A DNA stretch of 64,000 nucleotides from positions 33,667 to 97,666 of the forward strand of contig NZ_VCRA01000027.1 of assembly GCF_005938385.1 (NCBI RefSeq), given 5' to 3'. The notes under the pieces are model-generated. The model did not search any database. It was given only the letters and a program-made list of their open reading frames with translations, and was not told where the DNA came from. Shown here in pieces: positions 1-7,988 of this stretch; positions within the stretch are counted from its first letter, which is position 1; every line of letters begins with the position of its first letter. Position numbers and translations under genes: made by a program. Source of the DNA: Paenibacillus mesophilus. Its GTDB lineage: Bacteria; Bacillota; Bacilli; Paenibacillales; NBRC-103111.

Positions 1-868
1 GCGTATTTCCCGTCCGCTCCCCGAACCCGAGCAGCGTCCCGTTTACCCCTGAGCAACCGTACAGCCATGCGGTCGCCGCGTTCGTAAGCACCTTGTAGAA
101 GTCGTTGTGCCCGTGCCATTCGAGTTGGGCGGAAGCGATGCCCGTCTCCGTCCGCAAAGCGTGCAGCAGCCGAGGCACGCTGCGGGGGAGCACCGCTCCC
201 GGGTAGCTGACGCCGTAGCCCATCGTATCGCACAGTCTGACCTTGACCGGAATGCCGCTTTCCTCGGATAGGCTGACAAGCTGCTGAACGAAGGGGACGA
301 CGAAGTCGTATACGTCGGCTCGGGTCACGTCCTCGAGATGACACCTAGGCCGGATCCCCTCGGCGAGCGCCGATTTCACTACCGACAAATATTGATCCAT
401 CGCCTGCTCGCGGTTCATCCCGAGCTTCAGATGAATGTGATAGTCGGAACAGGAGGTCAAAATGCCCGTCTCGCGGATGCCCATCTCCTTGACCAGCTGG
501 AAATCTTTCGCGACCGCCCGGATCCACGCCGTAATTTCCGGGAATGCGTAGCCTTTCTCCTGACAGGCGCGCACGGCTTGCCGATCCTTCTCGCTGTACA
601 GGAAAAACTCGGTTTGGCGGATGACTCCTTTTGGCCCCGACAACCGGTGCAGCAAATCAAATAAGGCGGTTATTTGTTCTACGGTGTACGGAGTGCGCGC
701 CTGCTGCCCGTCGCGGAACGTCGTATCGGTTATGAAGATGTCTTGCGGACGGTCCATCGGAACGTGGACGCCGTCGAAGACGACGAGGGGCGGAGCGTCG
801 TAAGGAAATTGCTCCCGCAATAAATTCGGCTCTGCTCCGGCTAAGTGGGCAGGACGGTTGTTGTTCAT
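1..868 (-). CDS. 2-isopropylmalate/homocitrate synthase family enzyme, Re-citrate synthase-like (partial)
   Basis: The gene runs off the left edge; 289 codons from the ATG are visible. It belongs to the DRE-TIM metallolyases, which condense an acyl-CoA with a 2-oxoacid. ITDTTFRDGQQAR (residues 46-58) is the metal-binding DRE-type loop, and EWHGHNDF near the cut end supplies the HxH metal site. The pattern LSGPKGVIRQTEF and the closing GTLLGFGERTGN resemble the clostridial Re-citrate synthase group more than LeuA; this is from memory and not searched. A GGGTGA ribosome site lies about 7 bases before the ATG. No leu or nif genes adjoin it, so the substrate is open: citrate, homocitrate or isopropylmalate synthase are all possible. 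Confidence 0.75.
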   Translation of the reverse strand, partial: MNNNRPAHLAGAEPNLLREQFPYDAPPLVVFDGVHVPMDRPQDIFITDTTFRDGQQARTPYTVEQITALFDLLHRLSGPKGVIRQTEFFLYSEKDRQAVRACQEKGYAFPEITAWIRAVAKDFQLVKEMGIRETGILTSCSDYHIHLKLGMNREQAMDQYLSVVKSALAEGIRPRCHLEDVTRADVYDFVVPFVQQLVSLSEESGIPVKVRLCDTMGYGVSYPGAVLPRSVPRLLHALRTETGIASAQLEWHGHNDFYKVLTNAATAWLYGCSGVNGTLLGFGERTGNT

Positions 869-998
869 GTTCGGTCACCCGTTCTATATTGGATTAAGTT
901 GTTGTCATTATTGTATTTTGGAATTTCGATAAACGAAACTTTAACTATTTTATATAGGCGATAAATTACATTAATTAATTGAAGTGGTGAATAGACGG

Positions 999-1027
999 TT
1001 GCAAGTAGCTTCAAGTTCCGGTATGAT
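999..1027 (+). promoter_or_regulatory. Sigma-A promoter for leader peptide and UMP kinase paralogue
   Basis: TTGCAA (999-1004), a 17-base spacer and TATGAT (1022-1027) form a near-consensus promoter. Transcription would start near 1034 and produce a leader of about 215 bases before the pyrH-like start codon. Confidence 0.6.
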
Positions 1028-1057
1028 CCTAGGAAGAACAAAAGAGGAGGCGGGGAC

Positions 1058-1189
1058 ATGGTTTGTTCGAGTGGCATCGGTCAATGGCCTAGCCGTCGGA
1101 TGAAGCGGGGGACAGACGAAGCCCGCTGCATGTCGCTTTTCTTTTTCGTTCCGGTATCGGAATTCGTTTTCGTTCCTATTGCTGCATGA
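1058..1189 (+). CDS. Putative 43-residue leader peptide upstream of UMP kinase paralogue
   Basis: A short ORF with an unusually strong ribosome site (AGAGGAGG, 8 bases before the ATG) begins about 25 bases after the predicted transcription start. Its second half, SLFFFVPVSEFVFVPIAA, is encoded by a very T-rich stretch. The stop codon lies only 5 bases before the strong terminator hairpin at 1195. This order (promoter, short ORF, U-rich run, terminator, pyrimidine gene) matches the logic of the enterobacterial pyrBI leader, where coupling of ribosome and polymerase senses UTP. The peptide has no recognisable family. Function as an attenuator is inference; a chance ORF remains possible. Confidence 0.45.
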   Translation: MVCSSGIGQWPSRRMKRGTDEARCMSLFFFVPVSEFVFVPIAA

Positions 1190-1194
1190 ACCTG

Positions 1195-1226
1195 CGTCGG
1201 GCCTTCGGGCTCGGCGTTATTTTTTT
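1195..1226 (+). terminator. Leader terminator (attenuator) before pyrH paralogue
   Basis: A 9-bp stem (CGTCGGGCC with GGCTCGGCG, two G-T pairs) is closed by a TTCG tetraloop and followed by TTATTTTTTT. It sits between the promoter at 999 and the ribosome site at 1235, so it must be read through for the downstream gene to be expressed. Confidence 0.7.
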
Positions 1227-1250
1227 GCCCATTCACGGAGGTGCTGTCAA

Positions 1251-1988
1251 GTGAGGTATAAGCGCGTGTTGGTTAAGCTGAGCGGAGGCGCGATGGCGGG
1301 CGGGGAATCGGTAGGGTTCGATCCCGGGAGGCTCGAGCATATCGCGGACGAAGTGATCGCGGTAACGCGGCTCGGCATCGAGGTATGCGTCGTCATCGGC
1401 GGAGGCAATATTTTTCGCGGCAATATGGCGGAGGCTTGGGGCATCGACCGGGCGGAAGCGGACAACATCGGGACGATGGCGACGGTCATCAACAGCTTGA
1501 TGCTCCGGGGCGTACTGAAGGCGAAGACGGATAAGGAAATCCGGGTTATGTCCGCGCTTGCGGTCAACGCGGTTGCCGAGCCGTACATCCGACTGCGGGC
1601 GATCCACCATCTGGAGAAAGGGTATATCGTCATTTTCGCAGGGGGCAACGGGCAGCCGTACGTCACTACCGATTATCCTTCCGTGCAGCGGGCGCTGGAA
1701 GTTAACGCGCAGGCGATACTCGTCGCCAAGCAGGGAGTGGACGGAGTGTACGACAGCGATCCGAAGCGTAATCCGGACGCCAGACTGTATGCGAAGCTCC
1801 CGTACGAGGAAGTGATCCGGTCCGATCTGAAGGTGATGGACTCTTCGGCCTTCTTGCTGGCGCGCGATTACGGCTTGCCGCTTCATGTATTCAACTTCGA
1901 CCGGGTAGGGGCTATGAGGCGGATATGCGAAGGCTCCGACGAGGGTACGCTCGTTCAGGCGGGAGTCTCGGCACAATTTGTGACTTGA
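1251..1988 (+). CDS. UMP kinase-like amino-acid-kinase family protein (PyrH paralogue)
   Basis: 245 residues, close to the usual PyrH length. It would phosphorylate UMP to UDP with ATP in the cytoplasm. YKRVLVKLSGGAM near the N-terminus, VVIGGGNIFRG, the IDRAEADNIGTMATVINSL segment, AEPYIR and VDGVYDSDPKRNP are the family landmarks. I chose GTG 1251 because ACGGAGGTG ends 7 bases upstream and KRVLVKLSG is the conserved beginning; longer in-frame versions lack a ribosome site. The usual rpsB-tsf-pyrH-frr neighbours are absent, so this is probably a second copy. The canonical SGEA is SGGA here. It is preceded by its own leader ORF and terminator. Confidence 0.85.
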   Translation: MRYKRVLVKLSGGAMAGGESVGFDPGRLEHIADEVIAVTRLGIEVCVVIGGGNIFRGNMAEAWGIDRAEADNIGTMATVINSLMLRGVLKAKTDKEIRVMSALAVNAVAEPYIRLRAIHHLEKGYIVIFAGGNGQPYVTTDYPSVQRALEVNAQAILVAKQGVDGVYDSDPKRNPDARLYAKLPYEEVIRSDLKVMDSSAFLLARDYGLPLHVFNFDRVGAMRRICEGSDEGTLVQAGVSAQFVT

Positions 1989-2043
1989 TCGGTGTGTCAG
2001 ATAGGTGCGGTGGAGCGAATTTCTCCATTTTTGGCCCAGTCGC

Positions 2044-2071
2044 TTGAAATTTGACGACAGTGAATTATACT
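2044..2071 (+). promoter_or_regulatory. Probable sigma-A promoter of nadE
   Basis: TTGAAA (2044-2049), 16 bases, then TATACT (2066-2071), 60 bases before the nadE start codon. Confidence 0.5.
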
Positions 2072-2130
2072 GATGTTAGGAAGTCTGACGCAGCAATTCA
2101 AAGGGTCCGTATAGAAGGGTGTGGAGAACA

Positions 2131-2940
2131 ATGAGCTTGCAGCAGGACATTATCGCTCGACTCGGCGTCAAGCCGGAAATCGACGTTGACGCGGAAATAC
2201 GCCGACGGGTCGACTTTTTGAAGCAGTACGTGCTGGACAGCAAAGTGACCGGCCTGCTAATCGCCATCAGCGGGGGCGTGGACAGCGCCGTGGCGACGGG
2301 CCTGTGCAAAATGGCGACCGACGAGCTGGCGAAGGAAACCGGACGCGACTACATTACGCTTGGCGTATTCCAGCCTTATGGCGAGCAGTCCGACATCTCG
2401 GACAGCTACTCGGTAGCGGAAGCGTTCAACTTGACGCATAAGGTGGAGACGAACATCGAGCAGGCGGTGGACGAAATCGCCCTCGAGGTCGAGTACGGCT
2501 TCAAAGCGCTCGGCACCCCGCGCCATATCAGCCGTTCCGGCAAAGGGAACGTCAAAGCCCGCACGCGCATGGTTATGCAGTACGCCCTCGCCTTCGACAT
2601 GAATTTGCTCGTCGTCGGGACGGATCATGCTTCCGAGGCGATCACCGGATTTTTCACCAAATACGGCGACGGTGCGGTCGATATTACGCCGCTCAGCTCG
2701 CTGAATAAACGTCAGGTGCGCCAGCTTGCCGCACGGCTCGGCGTCCCGCAGCCGATACTCGACAAGGCGCCGACGGCCGGACTATGGGAAGGCCAGACGG
2801 ACGAGTCGGAGCTGGGCATTACGTATGACGATAACAGCGACTATTTGGAGGGCAAAGAAATCGATCCGGCCGCCAAAGAGAAGCTGGAGAAGCAATATTT
2901 GAAAACCGAGCATAAGCGTTCGCCGATTCCCGGCATCTAA
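2131..2940 (+). CDS. nadE: NH3-dependent NAD+ synthetase
   Basis: 269 residues, matching the short ammonia-dependent NadE of Bacillus (about 272). It converts deamido-NAD+ to NAD+ with ATP and ammonia, the last step of NAD synthesis. The ATP-pyrophosphatase P-loop ISGGVDSAVA lies at about residues 46-55. GNVKARTRMVMQYA, VGTDHASEAITGFFTKYGDG and the closing DYLEGKEIDPAAKEKLEKQY...EHKRSPIPGI are typical. ATG 2131 follows GTGTGGAG and gives the family N-terminus MSLQQDI. There is no glutaminase domain. The gene is alone, between its own promoter and a perfect terminator. Confidence 0.95.
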   Translation: MSLQQDIIARLGVKPEIDVDAEIRRRVDFLKQYVLDSKVTGLLIAISGGVDSAVATGLCKMATDELAKETGRDYITLGVFQPYGEQSDISDSYSVAEAFNLTHKVETNIEQAVDEIALEVEYGFKALGTPRHISRSGKGNVKARTRMVMQYALAFDMNLLVVGTDHASEAITGFFTKYGDGAVDITPLSSLNKRQVRQLAARLGVPQPILDKAPTAGLWEGQTDESELGITYDDNSDYLEGKEIDPAAKEKLEKQYLKTEHKRSPIPGI

Positions 2941-2966
2941 CGGCGGGATGTAGCGAGGAGCGGAAG

Positions 2967-2999
2967 CGCGGAAGCCGCCTACGGCTTCCGCGTTTTTTT
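2967..2999 (+). terminator. Intrinsic terminator of nadE
   Basis: A perfect 11-bp stem (CGCGGAAGCCG with its complement, 2967-2977 and 2982-2992) with a 4-base loop and a run of seven T. Confidence 0.9.
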
Positions 3000-3112
3000 C
3001 TGTAAGGGCAATTGTTCGACACCATTCGCTTAAGCTAGACGTTTTATGCGGCCCATGCTATGATAAAACTAAAACTACCAAAATATGGGTAGACACGGAG
3101 ACGGAGACCATT

Positions 3113-5587
3113 ATGGCTGTAGTACAAAAGAAAAGTCAGTATCGTTTGGCACGGGAGGGTACGGGACTGCAAGAGCATCATTCGATCCTCTTTGGAAGCG
3201 TCGTCGTTTTCATTGTGGCGTTTCTGTTCATAGCCCCGTTTCAAACGGCTCTATTTTATGGAGCCAAGGTGCAGTACGAAAGTCCCATCTATTCGGCGAT
3301 CGTATGGACTTCGCTTGCCGCGCTGCTGGTAACCGTATATTTGTTCAAAAGCTGGCGCCTGCGCGAAATTCGCGACTTGTATGCGTTAGCGGTATGGGGC
3401 ATTCCTCTCAGCTATTGCGTGTCGCTGCTATTTGCCGCAACCTGGCATCATGCCGAAAACTTGCTGCTGTTTCACCTCATGTACGCGATCTTCTTCGTGA
3501 TCGGCCTTTATTTCTCGCGCAACCGCGTAGGCAATTCTATCATCCGCTACGGGATCGTAGGATCCGCCTATCTAATAGTCGTGTACTGTTTGTTGAACGT
3601 GTTCGGGAACGTCTATTTCTTCGATGCGGTTATGCGGTCCGGGGAAGAGCTGCGACTGACGTCGGTATTCCAGTATGCGAATGCTTATGCCGGATTTTTG
3701 ATCATTCCATTGCTATGCTGCTTGTATTTGATCGTGGTATCCCGGAAATGGTACGCGACGGCTGTTCATGCACTGATGCTCGTTCCCGTGCTGCTGTCAT
3801 TTTTCCTGACATTGTCCCGCGGGGGACTCGTGATGCTCCCGTTCATCCTGCTTGCCTTTTTGCCTTTTTTGTCGTTTGCGAGACAAATTTTGTTTTTCGT
3901 CTACTTGATTGTAGGAAGCGCCGCTTCTTTTCTCATTACCGACAAGATCAAGAATATAGCTTCGGAAGTATTGACTGTCATGGTGGAACGGCGCGGGCCG
4001 GATTTCAAAGTGGAGGACACGCTGTCTTTCTTTGATCCGCTGTCTTTCGGCGGCTGGAGCCTGCTTCTCTTGACCTCCGCTGCCACATGCGCAGTCATTG
4101 TGCTCGTGCATAAGCTGCTGGCGCCTTTGCTGGAGAAAGGATTAGGCCGCATTTCCGGAGCAAGGTTCGCCAATCTGTATGTTCCCGCGCTGATCGTCGT
4201 AGGCGTTATATGCGGGGCTGTGGTCATCGCGGGCAACGCCGCTATCGTGAACCTGCTGCCGGAAGCGTTGGCCCAAAGGGTGCAGAGCATCAACCTCCAG
4301 CAGCACAGCGTGCTCGAGCGTTTTACGATGTACAGGGATACGTTCAAGGCGCTGAAGGACTATCCTTTGTTCGGCGCCGGCGGCAACGCTTGGAGCGTCT
4401 TGTACCCGCAATACGCGAACAATCCGTATACGGTCAATCAGGTACATAGTTATCCCCTTCAATATATGGTGGAGACGGGGATTGTCGGTATATTGATTTT
4501 GCTGGCGTTTGTAGGCTCGATCTTTTACTCGTTCGCCAGGACGTATTTCGTCGACAGGCCGGCGGACCGGGAACGCAATCTGATCTTTTATGCTGTAGTA
4601 GTGGCTTTGTTGTTCCACAGCATGATGGATTTCGAGATGAGCTATGTATACATTTCCGCTCTAGTCTTTTTAAGTCTCGGGGGGATGGTGTCGGGCGTAT
4701 CGAACCCGATCCGGGTACGCTGGCTGCACGGCAAGGAGGAAAAGAGCAAATACGGACTGCCGGTCGTGCTTGGGCTGATCTCGGTCATGCTGCTGATCGT
4801 GTCGGCTATCCAATGGAAAGCCTCCAGAAACTTTACCGGTGCGATGCAGCTTGCCCAACAAGGGAAGTCTTTGGAGGAAGTGCTCGTTCCATTGGACAAA
4901 GCGATCGAAAGTCAGCCGGACAACCCTTACTACGTGTTGACGAAAGTGGATTTCCTGGGGCAAGTATACGCGAAATCGCAAAATGAAGCCTACTATGAAG
5001 AGAGCTCGCGCTTGCTGGCATCGATCAAGAAGTACGAGCCTTACGATCGCAGAGTGTTCGAAGCCCAGTACAAACACTACATCGAGAAAAATCGGTGGGC
5101 GGACGCTCTGGCGCTCATGCAGGAAGGGCTGCAACATTACCCTTGGGTCATTGAAATGTACGAGAGAGCGGCGTCGCTGCATTTGCAGCTGGGAGATCAA
5201 TCGAGGCGGGAAGGCAAGAAGGAAGCGATGAATAGTCACTGGTCGGCCGCGATAGAGCTGCACGAGCAAGTATTGGCGCGGATGAAGAAGCTGGAATCGC
5301 TTCCGAAGGAACAAAATGCGGGCAGTCCGTTCTATGTCACGCCGAACCTCGCGTTGACGCTCGGACAAGTCCACTACTTACGGGGAGACACCGCGAAATC
5401 GGCCGAGCTTCTGGCGACGACGACAGGCGATCAATTGGCCTCTGAGGTCAGCAGGCCCGGCACGCGGTGGTATTTGGCGGCATTAAAGAAAGCGGGCAGG
5501 CTCGACCAGGCGCTCTATGACCGGTTTGTCGCGAAATATCCGGAAGAAAAGCAGGAGATCGAGGCTATTGTTTCGATAACGCTATAG
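3113..5587 (+). CDS. O-antigen ligase/polymerase (Wzy_C-type) membrane protein with C-terminal TPR region
   Basis: 824 residues. The first ~540 are a chain of about a dozen hydrophobic segments. The segment GAGGNAWSVLYPQY followed by NQVHSYPLQYMVETGIVG is the Wzy_C/WaaL loop signature (roughly residues 422-460). The last ~270 residues are soluble and alpha-helical with TPR-like spacing (for example RWADALALMQEGLQHYPW). In Gram-positives such proteins probably polymerise or transfer lipid-linked glycans for exopolysaccharide or secondary wall polymer; the substrate is not visible. No glycosyltransferase or flippase genes adjoin it, so it is an orphan. Start ATG 3113 follows GGAGACGGAG. Confidence 0.8.
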   Translation: MAVVQKKSQYRLAREGTGLQEHHSILFGSVVVFIVAFLFIAPFQTALFYGAKVQYESPIYSAIVWTSLAALLVTVYLFKSWRLREIRDLYALAVWGIPLSYCVSLLFAATWHHAENLLLFHLMYAIFFVIGLYFSRNRVGNSIIRYGIVGSAYLIVVYCLLNVFGNVYFFDAVMRSGEELRLTSVFQYANAYAGFLIIPLLCCLYLIVVSRKWYATAVHALMLVPVLLSFFLTLSRGGLVMLPFILLAFLPFLSFARQILFFVYLIVGSAASFLITDKIKNIASEVLTVMVERRGPDFKVEDTLSFFDPLSFGGWSLLLLTSAATCAVIVLVHKLLAPLLEKGLGRISGARFANLYVPALIVVGVICGAVVIAGNAAIVNLLPEALAQRVQSINLQQHSVLERFTMYRDTFKALKDYPLFGAGGNAWSVLYPQYANNPYTVNQVHSYPLQYMVETGIVGILILLAFVGSIFYSFARTYFVDRPADRERNLIFYAVVVALLFHSMMDFEMSYVYISALVFLSLGGMVSGVSNPIRVRWLHGKEEKSKYGLPVVLGLISVMLLIVSAIQWKASRNFTGAMQLAQQGKSLEEVLVPLDKAIESQPDNPYYVLTKVDFLGQVYAKSQNEAYYEESSRLLASIKKYEPYDRRVFEAQYKHYIEKNRWADALALMQEGLQHYPWVIEMYERAASLHLQLGDQSRREGKKEAMNSHWSAAIELHEQVLARMKKLESLPKEQNAGSPFYVTPNLALTLGQVHYLRGDTAKSAELLATTTGDQLASEVSRPGTRWYLAALKKAGRLDQALYDRFVAKYPEEKQEIEAIVSITL

Positions 5588-5594
5588 AAGAATA

Positions 5595-5640
5595 GAAGCC
5601 TCCGATTCCGCTGTCGCGAGCGGGTTCGGAGGCTTCTTCG
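5595..5640 (+). terminator. Probable terminator after the O-antigen ligase gene
   Basis: An 11-bp inverted repeat (GAAGCCTCCGA at 5595-5605 with 5626-5636) starts 8 bases after the stop codon. The T-run is weak (TTCTTCGTTG). Confidence 0.5.
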
Positions 5641-5703
5641 TTGTGTGTCGGCTATGACGGGCCGTATTAGTATGGGCGGACCTCATCTGAGTCGAATAAG
5701 CTG

Positions 5704-5775
5704 TTTGTGCCTCTTATTTTTGCGAAAAGCCTAGGTTTTCACATACGAATAAGAACTGCAAAAGCCCGTTATTTT
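5704..5775. repeat. Interspersed repeat, copy 1 (shared with 22.1 kb)
   Basis: TTTGTGCC-CTTATTT (5704-5718) and AATAAGAACTGC..GCCCG.TATTT (5748-5775) recur at 22113-22160, where the middle is shorter. Both copies lie at the 3' end of a minus-strand gene. The rest of 5640-5800 holds nothing else I can identify. Confidence 0.5.
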
Positions 5776-5800
5776 GGGGAGGCAGCCATCGGCAACATGC

Positions 5801-7171
5801 TTACCGGTACCCCAGCCGTTCCAGCACGGAACAAGTCCGGTCGACGATGTCATCGAGCTGTTCGACGGTCGTACAGTGGGGCAGCCAGTAGTAGATCGTG
5901 TCGCCGAGCGGTCGCAGGATCAGCCCTTCCTTCAGCGCCTCCAAGTAAACGCCATACCCTCGCCGTTCGGTAAAAGGGTAGCTCCGCTTGGCCCCGGCGT
6001 CTTCGTAGAGCTCGAAAGCGGCCACCATGCCCAGCTGACGAATGTTCGCGATGTGCCCGAAGCTTTCAAACCGGCGCATGTGGGAGCGAAGCGCTCCGGA
6101 CGTCACGCTAACCCGCTCCAGAACGCGCTCCTCCTCAAAAAGACGTAGACTTTCCAGCGCAACGGCGCAGGCCAGCGGATTGCCGGTAAAGCTGTGGCCG
6201 TGGAAAAATGTTTTCAGCGTCTCGTAGTCGTCGTAGAACGCTTCATAAATCGTATCGGTGCATAGCGTAACGGCAAGCGGCATCATGCCGGCGGTCAGCC
6301 CTTTCGAGAGGCAGAGCAGGTCGGGCGTCACGCCCGCATGCTCGCAGGCGAACATTGTGCCGGTTCGCCCGAAGCCGACCGCGACTTCGTCGGCAATCAG
6401 GTGCACGCCGTAGCGTGTACACAATTCGCGCAGCCCCGCGATATAGGCCGCGGGGTGCATGAGCATGCCGCCGGCGGCTTGAATCATCGGCTCGACGATC
6501 AGCCCGGCGATCTCGCCGGCGGACGATTCGAACAGCCGGCGCGCCGCTTCGAGCGCTTCCGCTGTGCACGATTCGGCCGCTTCCGGCGTCGGCCGCCCGT
6601 CGGACCATTCGCGCACGTGCGGTGAAGGCAGCCGGTATCCGTCGAACAACAGCGGCCTGAACGTGGAATGGAACAGATCGACTCCGCCCACGCTTACCGC
6701 ACCGAGCGTATCGCCGTGGTAGCTGTTTTCGAGGAAAGCGAATTTCGTTTTCGCGGGTTGGCCGACATGGCGCCAATATTGGAACGACATTTTCAGAGCG
6801 ACTTCAACGGCCGTGGAGCCGTTGTCGGAATAAAAGACTTTGCCGAGCCCGGGCGGCGCGATCTCGATCAGCTTGTCCGCCAGCTCGATCGCCGGACGGT
6901 GCGTAAACCCGCTGAACATAATATGGTCGGTCTCGTCCAGCTGGCGGGCGATCGCTTCCTTGATTCGCGGATGGCCGTGACCATGCACGTTTACCCACCA
7001 GGAGGAGACGGTATCGTAATACCGGTTGCCGTCGGCGTCGTACAAGTAGATGCCCTCGGCCTTCTCGATGAGCAGATGGTCCTGCCGGGCGTAATCTTTC
7101 ATTTGGGTAAACGGGTGCCATACCCGCTGACGGTCTTTGTGCAGAAGCGCGCGTTTGGCTGCTTGATCCAT
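5801..7171 (-). CDS. bioA: Adenosylmethionine-8-amino-7-oxononanoate aminotransferase
   Basis: 456 residues; a class III PLP aminotransferase that makes 7,8-diaminopelargonate in biotin synthesis. RVWHPFTQMKDY near the start, DTVSSWWVNVHGH (the BioA-specific SSWW), SDNGSTAVEVALKM, the PLP-binding DEVAVGFGRTGTMF and the Schiff-base lysine in LCLSKGLTAG are all present. ATG 7171 is preceded by AAAGGAGG at ideal distance; the longer ORF reading MTRLCAN is rejected. No bioF, bioD or bioB is adjacent, so it is an orphan bio gene, and I see no BirA-type operator in the upstream region it shares with acpS. Confidence 0.93.
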   Translation of the reverse strand: MDQAAKRALLHKDRQRVWHPFTQMKDYARQDHLLIEKAEGIYLYDADGNRYYDTVSSWWVNVHGHGHPRIKEAIARQLDETDHIMFSGFTHRPAIELADKLIEIAPPGLGKVFYSDNGSTAVEVALKMSFQYWRHVGQPAKTKFAFLENSYHGDTLGAVSVGGVDLFHSTFRPLLFDGYRLPSPHVREWSDGRPTPEAAESCTAEALEAARRLFESSAGEIAGLIVEPMIQAAGGMLMHPAAYIAGLRELCTRYGVHLIADEVAVGFGRTGTMFACEHAGVTPDLLCLSKGLTAGMMPLAVTLCTDTIYEAFYDDYETLKTFFHGHSFTGNPLACAVALESLRLFEEERVLERVSVTSGALRSHMRRFESFGHIANIRQLGMVAAFELYEDAGAKRSYPFTERRGYGVYLEALKEGLILRPLGDTIYYWLPHCTTVEQLDDIVDRTCSVLERLGYR

Positions 7172-7205
7172 GGCGATCCTCCTTTGCGAGTATAGGGAGC
7201 CGGAA

Positions 7206-7235
7206 TTGGCGCATAGCCTCGTCATACCCTATAAT
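7206..7235 (+). promoter_or_regulatory. Promoter of acpS in the bioA-acpS divergent region
   Basis: TTGGCG (7206-7211), 18 bases, TATAAT (7230-7235). The same AT-rich core also reads TATTAT on the minus strand and may serve bioA. Confidence 0.55.
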
Positions 7236-7312
7236 ATAGACTATAGCGGATCGGGACGGAAAACGTAAGCGACCGCGCGATACGGGCGGTACGAAAGGAT
7301 TGGTTGAACGGC

Positions 7313-7699
7313 ATGATTGCAGGGGTAGGCATCGATTTGCTGGATATCGAACGGGTGAAGAAGCTGCTCGGGCAGCCGCATGGGGAACGGTTCGTGGAGA
7401 GGGTGCTGACGCCTGCGGAGCGGGAGCTCGCCGCACGGCGCGGCGGCCGGCTCGCGGAGTTCGTCGCCGGACGGTTCGCCGCGAAAGAAGCGGTCGTGAA
7501 GGCGCTCGGCTGCGGGATCGGCCGCGAAGTCGGCTTTCAAGATATAAGCATCGTCCCGGACGACTGCGGCAAGCCGGAATGCCGGCTCTCCGACGCCGCA
7601 TGGGAGAGACTGCGGAAGCCGCAGCCTCTGAAAATCCACCTCAGCATTACCCACTCGGCCACGACGGCGGGGGCGTATGCGATCGCGGAGGCGGAGTGA
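7313..7699 (+). CDS. acpS: Holo-[acyl-carrier-protein] synthase
   Basis: 128 residues. It transfers 4'-phosphopantetheine from CoA to a serine of acyl carrier protein. MIAGVGIDLLDIERV carries the Mg-binding Asp, and FVAGRFAAKEAVVKALG the second acidic site; HLSITHSATTAGAYAIAEAE is the usual C-terminus. ATG 7313 gives the conserved N-terminus, but AAAGGA at 7294-7299 sits 13 bases away; a TTG at 7304 would be 4 bases away, so the start could be three codons longer. It is transcribed divergently from bioA with a TATAAT promoter between. It is followed by paired repeats, not by alr or a rhomboid gene. Confidence 0.92.
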   Translation: MIAGVGIDLLDIERVKKLLGQPHGERFVERVLTPAERELAARRGGRLAEFVAGRFAAKEAVVKALGCGIGREVGFQDISIVPDDCGKPECRLSDAAWERLRKPQPLKIHLSITHSATTAGAYAIAEAE

Positions 7700-7723
7700 A
7701 GGGAAGCAGCAGAGTGTGGTGCA

Positions 7724-7939
7724 GCCGCCAAACAAATAACGCTCAAATGAACACTATCCGCGACAAAAAGACGGGTGAAGCGGCGGATAAGGTACATATG
7801 AGCGTTATTTTGCGACAAACCCGCCCTGAGGACTGCATACGCCACCGCCGCCAAACAAATAACGCTCAAATGAACACTATCCGCGGCAAAAAGACGGGTG
7901 AGGCGGCGGATAAAGTACATATGAGCGTTATTTTGTGTC
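7724..7939. repeat. Paired palindromic repeat, two units with 123-bp period
   Basis: Two near-identical ~90-bp units (7724-7813 and 7847-7936) fill the gap between acpS and the cytochrome gene. Each is an imperfect palindrome: AATAACGCTCAAATGAACAC at the left pairs roughly with GTACATATGAGCGTTATT at the right, around GCGGATA. The offset between the units is exactly 123 bases. A related pair with the same 123-base offset lies at 39470-39667. Confidence 0.75.
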
Positions 7940-7988
7940 AAAAGCGCCCCGAGGCTGTATTTGCAGCCACCGCCGGCTTAATTCCGCT

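Noticed and set aside
1233..1976. Minus-strand ORF opposite the UMP kinase paralogue
   Set aside because: Shadow frame; the plus-strand reading has all kinase motifs.
5774..7195. Plus-strand ORFs across bioA (5774-6148, 6338-6625, 6668-7195)
   Set aside because: Fragmented antisense frames; bioA on the minus strand is complete with AAAGGAGG before its start.
7171..7313. BirA operator between bioA and acpS
   Set aside because: No TTAAC/GTTAAC-type dyad found; only overlapping promoter elements.
7724..7939. CRISPR array
   Set aside because: Only two units, each palindromic and about 90 bases long, with no spacer series and no cas genes.
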